Assembly: GCA_964591105.1 (NCBI GenBank)
Contig: CAZPZR010000048.1
Coordinates: 1 to 13,969, forward strand
Direction of reading: 5' to 3'
Length of the DNA stretch: 13,969 nt
From: CAZPZR01 sp964591105
GTDB taxonomy: Bacteria; Bacillota; Clostridia; Lachnospirales; Lachnospiraceae
Under the pieces are notes generated by a model. That model searched no databases, was not told the DNA's origin, and saw only the letters and a list, made by a program, of their open reading frames with translations. This document shows, one piece after another, positions 13,491 to 13,969 of this stretch; positions within the stretch are counted from its first letter, which is position 1; each line of letters starts with the position of its first letter. Position numbers and translations under genes: made by a program.

Positions 13491-13956
13491 AAATTCGTTC
13501 ATTCTCTTGTAAATATCGAAGCAAACCATTACATCCTTCTACTACGTCATCGTAGGTCACATCAAAATTTCCTGTGTACCATGGGTCGGCAATGGATTCG
13601 CCTGCTCGCTCTGTGAAGTCTAGAAGCATGTGAATCTTTCCCTCTGGATCTCCGCCAGCGATTCGCTGCATGTTGCGGATGTTATAGGTATCCATTCCAA
13701 TCAGATAATCGTAGTTCTGATAGTCTGCTTTGGTCATCTGGATTGCGCGATGGTCTTCGCATGGAATTCCCACTTGCGCTAGTTTGTGGCGCGTCCCGTA
13801 ATGCACGCCATTGCCGATTTCTTCGCGGCTGGTGGCCGCGGAATTGATGTAGAATCGGGATTCTATGTGGTGGCGGCGAACCAGGTCCTTGAAGACCATT
13901 TCCGCCATGGTGGAACGGCAGATATTGCCGTGGCAAATAAAAAGTATTTTAATCAT
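13489..13956 (-). CDS. Low-molecular-weight protein-tyrosine phosphatase
   Basis: The 155-residue enzyme removes phosphate from tyrosine in proteins, with a cysteinyl-phosphate intermediate. The P-loop CHGNICRS gives the C-x5-R signature (Cys8, Arg14) right at the N-terminus, and the general acid Asp124 lies in ADPWYTGNFDVTYDDV. Length is normal for the family. The residue after CRS is Thr where Pro is usual (CRSPMAE), a mild deviation next to the catalytic loop. No clear ribosome binding site is seen in the 13 bases left before the window edge (only GAG). The gene is followed directly by a strong terminator. No bacterial tyrosine kinase or capsule gene is visible in this window, so its partner is unknown. 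Confidence 0.95.
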   Translation of the reverse strand: MIKILFICHGNICRSTMAEMVFKDLVRRHHIESRFYINSAATSREEIGNGVHYGTRHKLAQVGIPCEDHRAIQMTKADYQNYDYLIGMDTYNIRNMQRIAGGDPEGKIHMLLDFTERAGESIADPWYTGNFDVTYDDVVEGCNGLLRYLQENERI

Positions 13957-13969
13957 GTTTTTATAACTC

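Overview
The window looks like a stretch of chromosome from a low-to-moderate-GC Bacillota (Clostridia), most likely a gut-type Lachnospiraceae. The grounds are AT-rich intergenic DNA, strong AGGAGG-type ribosome binding sites, a long Bacillus/Clostridium-type SRP RNA, and a set of housekeeping genes plus a DUF6128-like protein that I associate with that family. Nearly all protein genes are on the minus strand. Two convincing or probable RNA transcription units run on the plus strand between them. I see no insertion sequence, prophage, CRISPR array or tRNA.

Layout from left to right. (1) 192-3107: a three-gene ABC importer operon on the minus strand (substrate-binding lipoprotein, permease, ATPase) of the ABC_sub_bind/TrpXYZ-like family. 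It has a sigma-A-type promoter, an unusual set of three TTTAAAG repeats spaced exactly 15 bp in its leader, and a strong terminator. (2) 3108-3409: a gene-poor interval that holds a complete plus-strand mini-transcription unit. It has a consensus promoter, an AGGAGG site leading a two-codon ORF (ATG AAA TAG), a second SD leading a seven-codon ORF, and a 16-bp perfect terminator stem. (3) 3356-8345: a minus-strand operon read as cobalamin-type radical SAM protein, 34-aa membrane peptide, VanW/PG-binding protein, HypE-like AIR-synthase-related protein and TrmL tRNA methyltransferase. (4) 8349-8696: the plus-strand SRP RNA gene with its own promoter and terminator. (5) 8681-13163: a minus-strand group read as repeat-rich HTH protein, dGTPase-family HD hydrolase, DUF6128-like protein and TadA. 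A 25-bp palindrome lies between the first two. (6) 13164-13488: no protein gene, but a probable plus-strand structured RNA ending in a strong shared terminator. (7) 13489-13956: a low-molecular-weight protein tyrosine phosphatase.

Functionally, TrmL and TadA both modify the tRNA wobble position, although they sit in separate operons. The SRP RNA and the VanW protein belong to protein export and the cell envelope. The ABC importer probably takes up a small amino-acid-like solute. The most noteworthy parts are the mini-transcription unit at 3202-3400, the structured RNA candidate near 13255-13490, the phased repeats at 3024-3060, the 25-bp palindrome at 11585-11609, and the 23-unit pentapeptide array in the HTH protein. 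Family names come from reading motifs, not from database searches.
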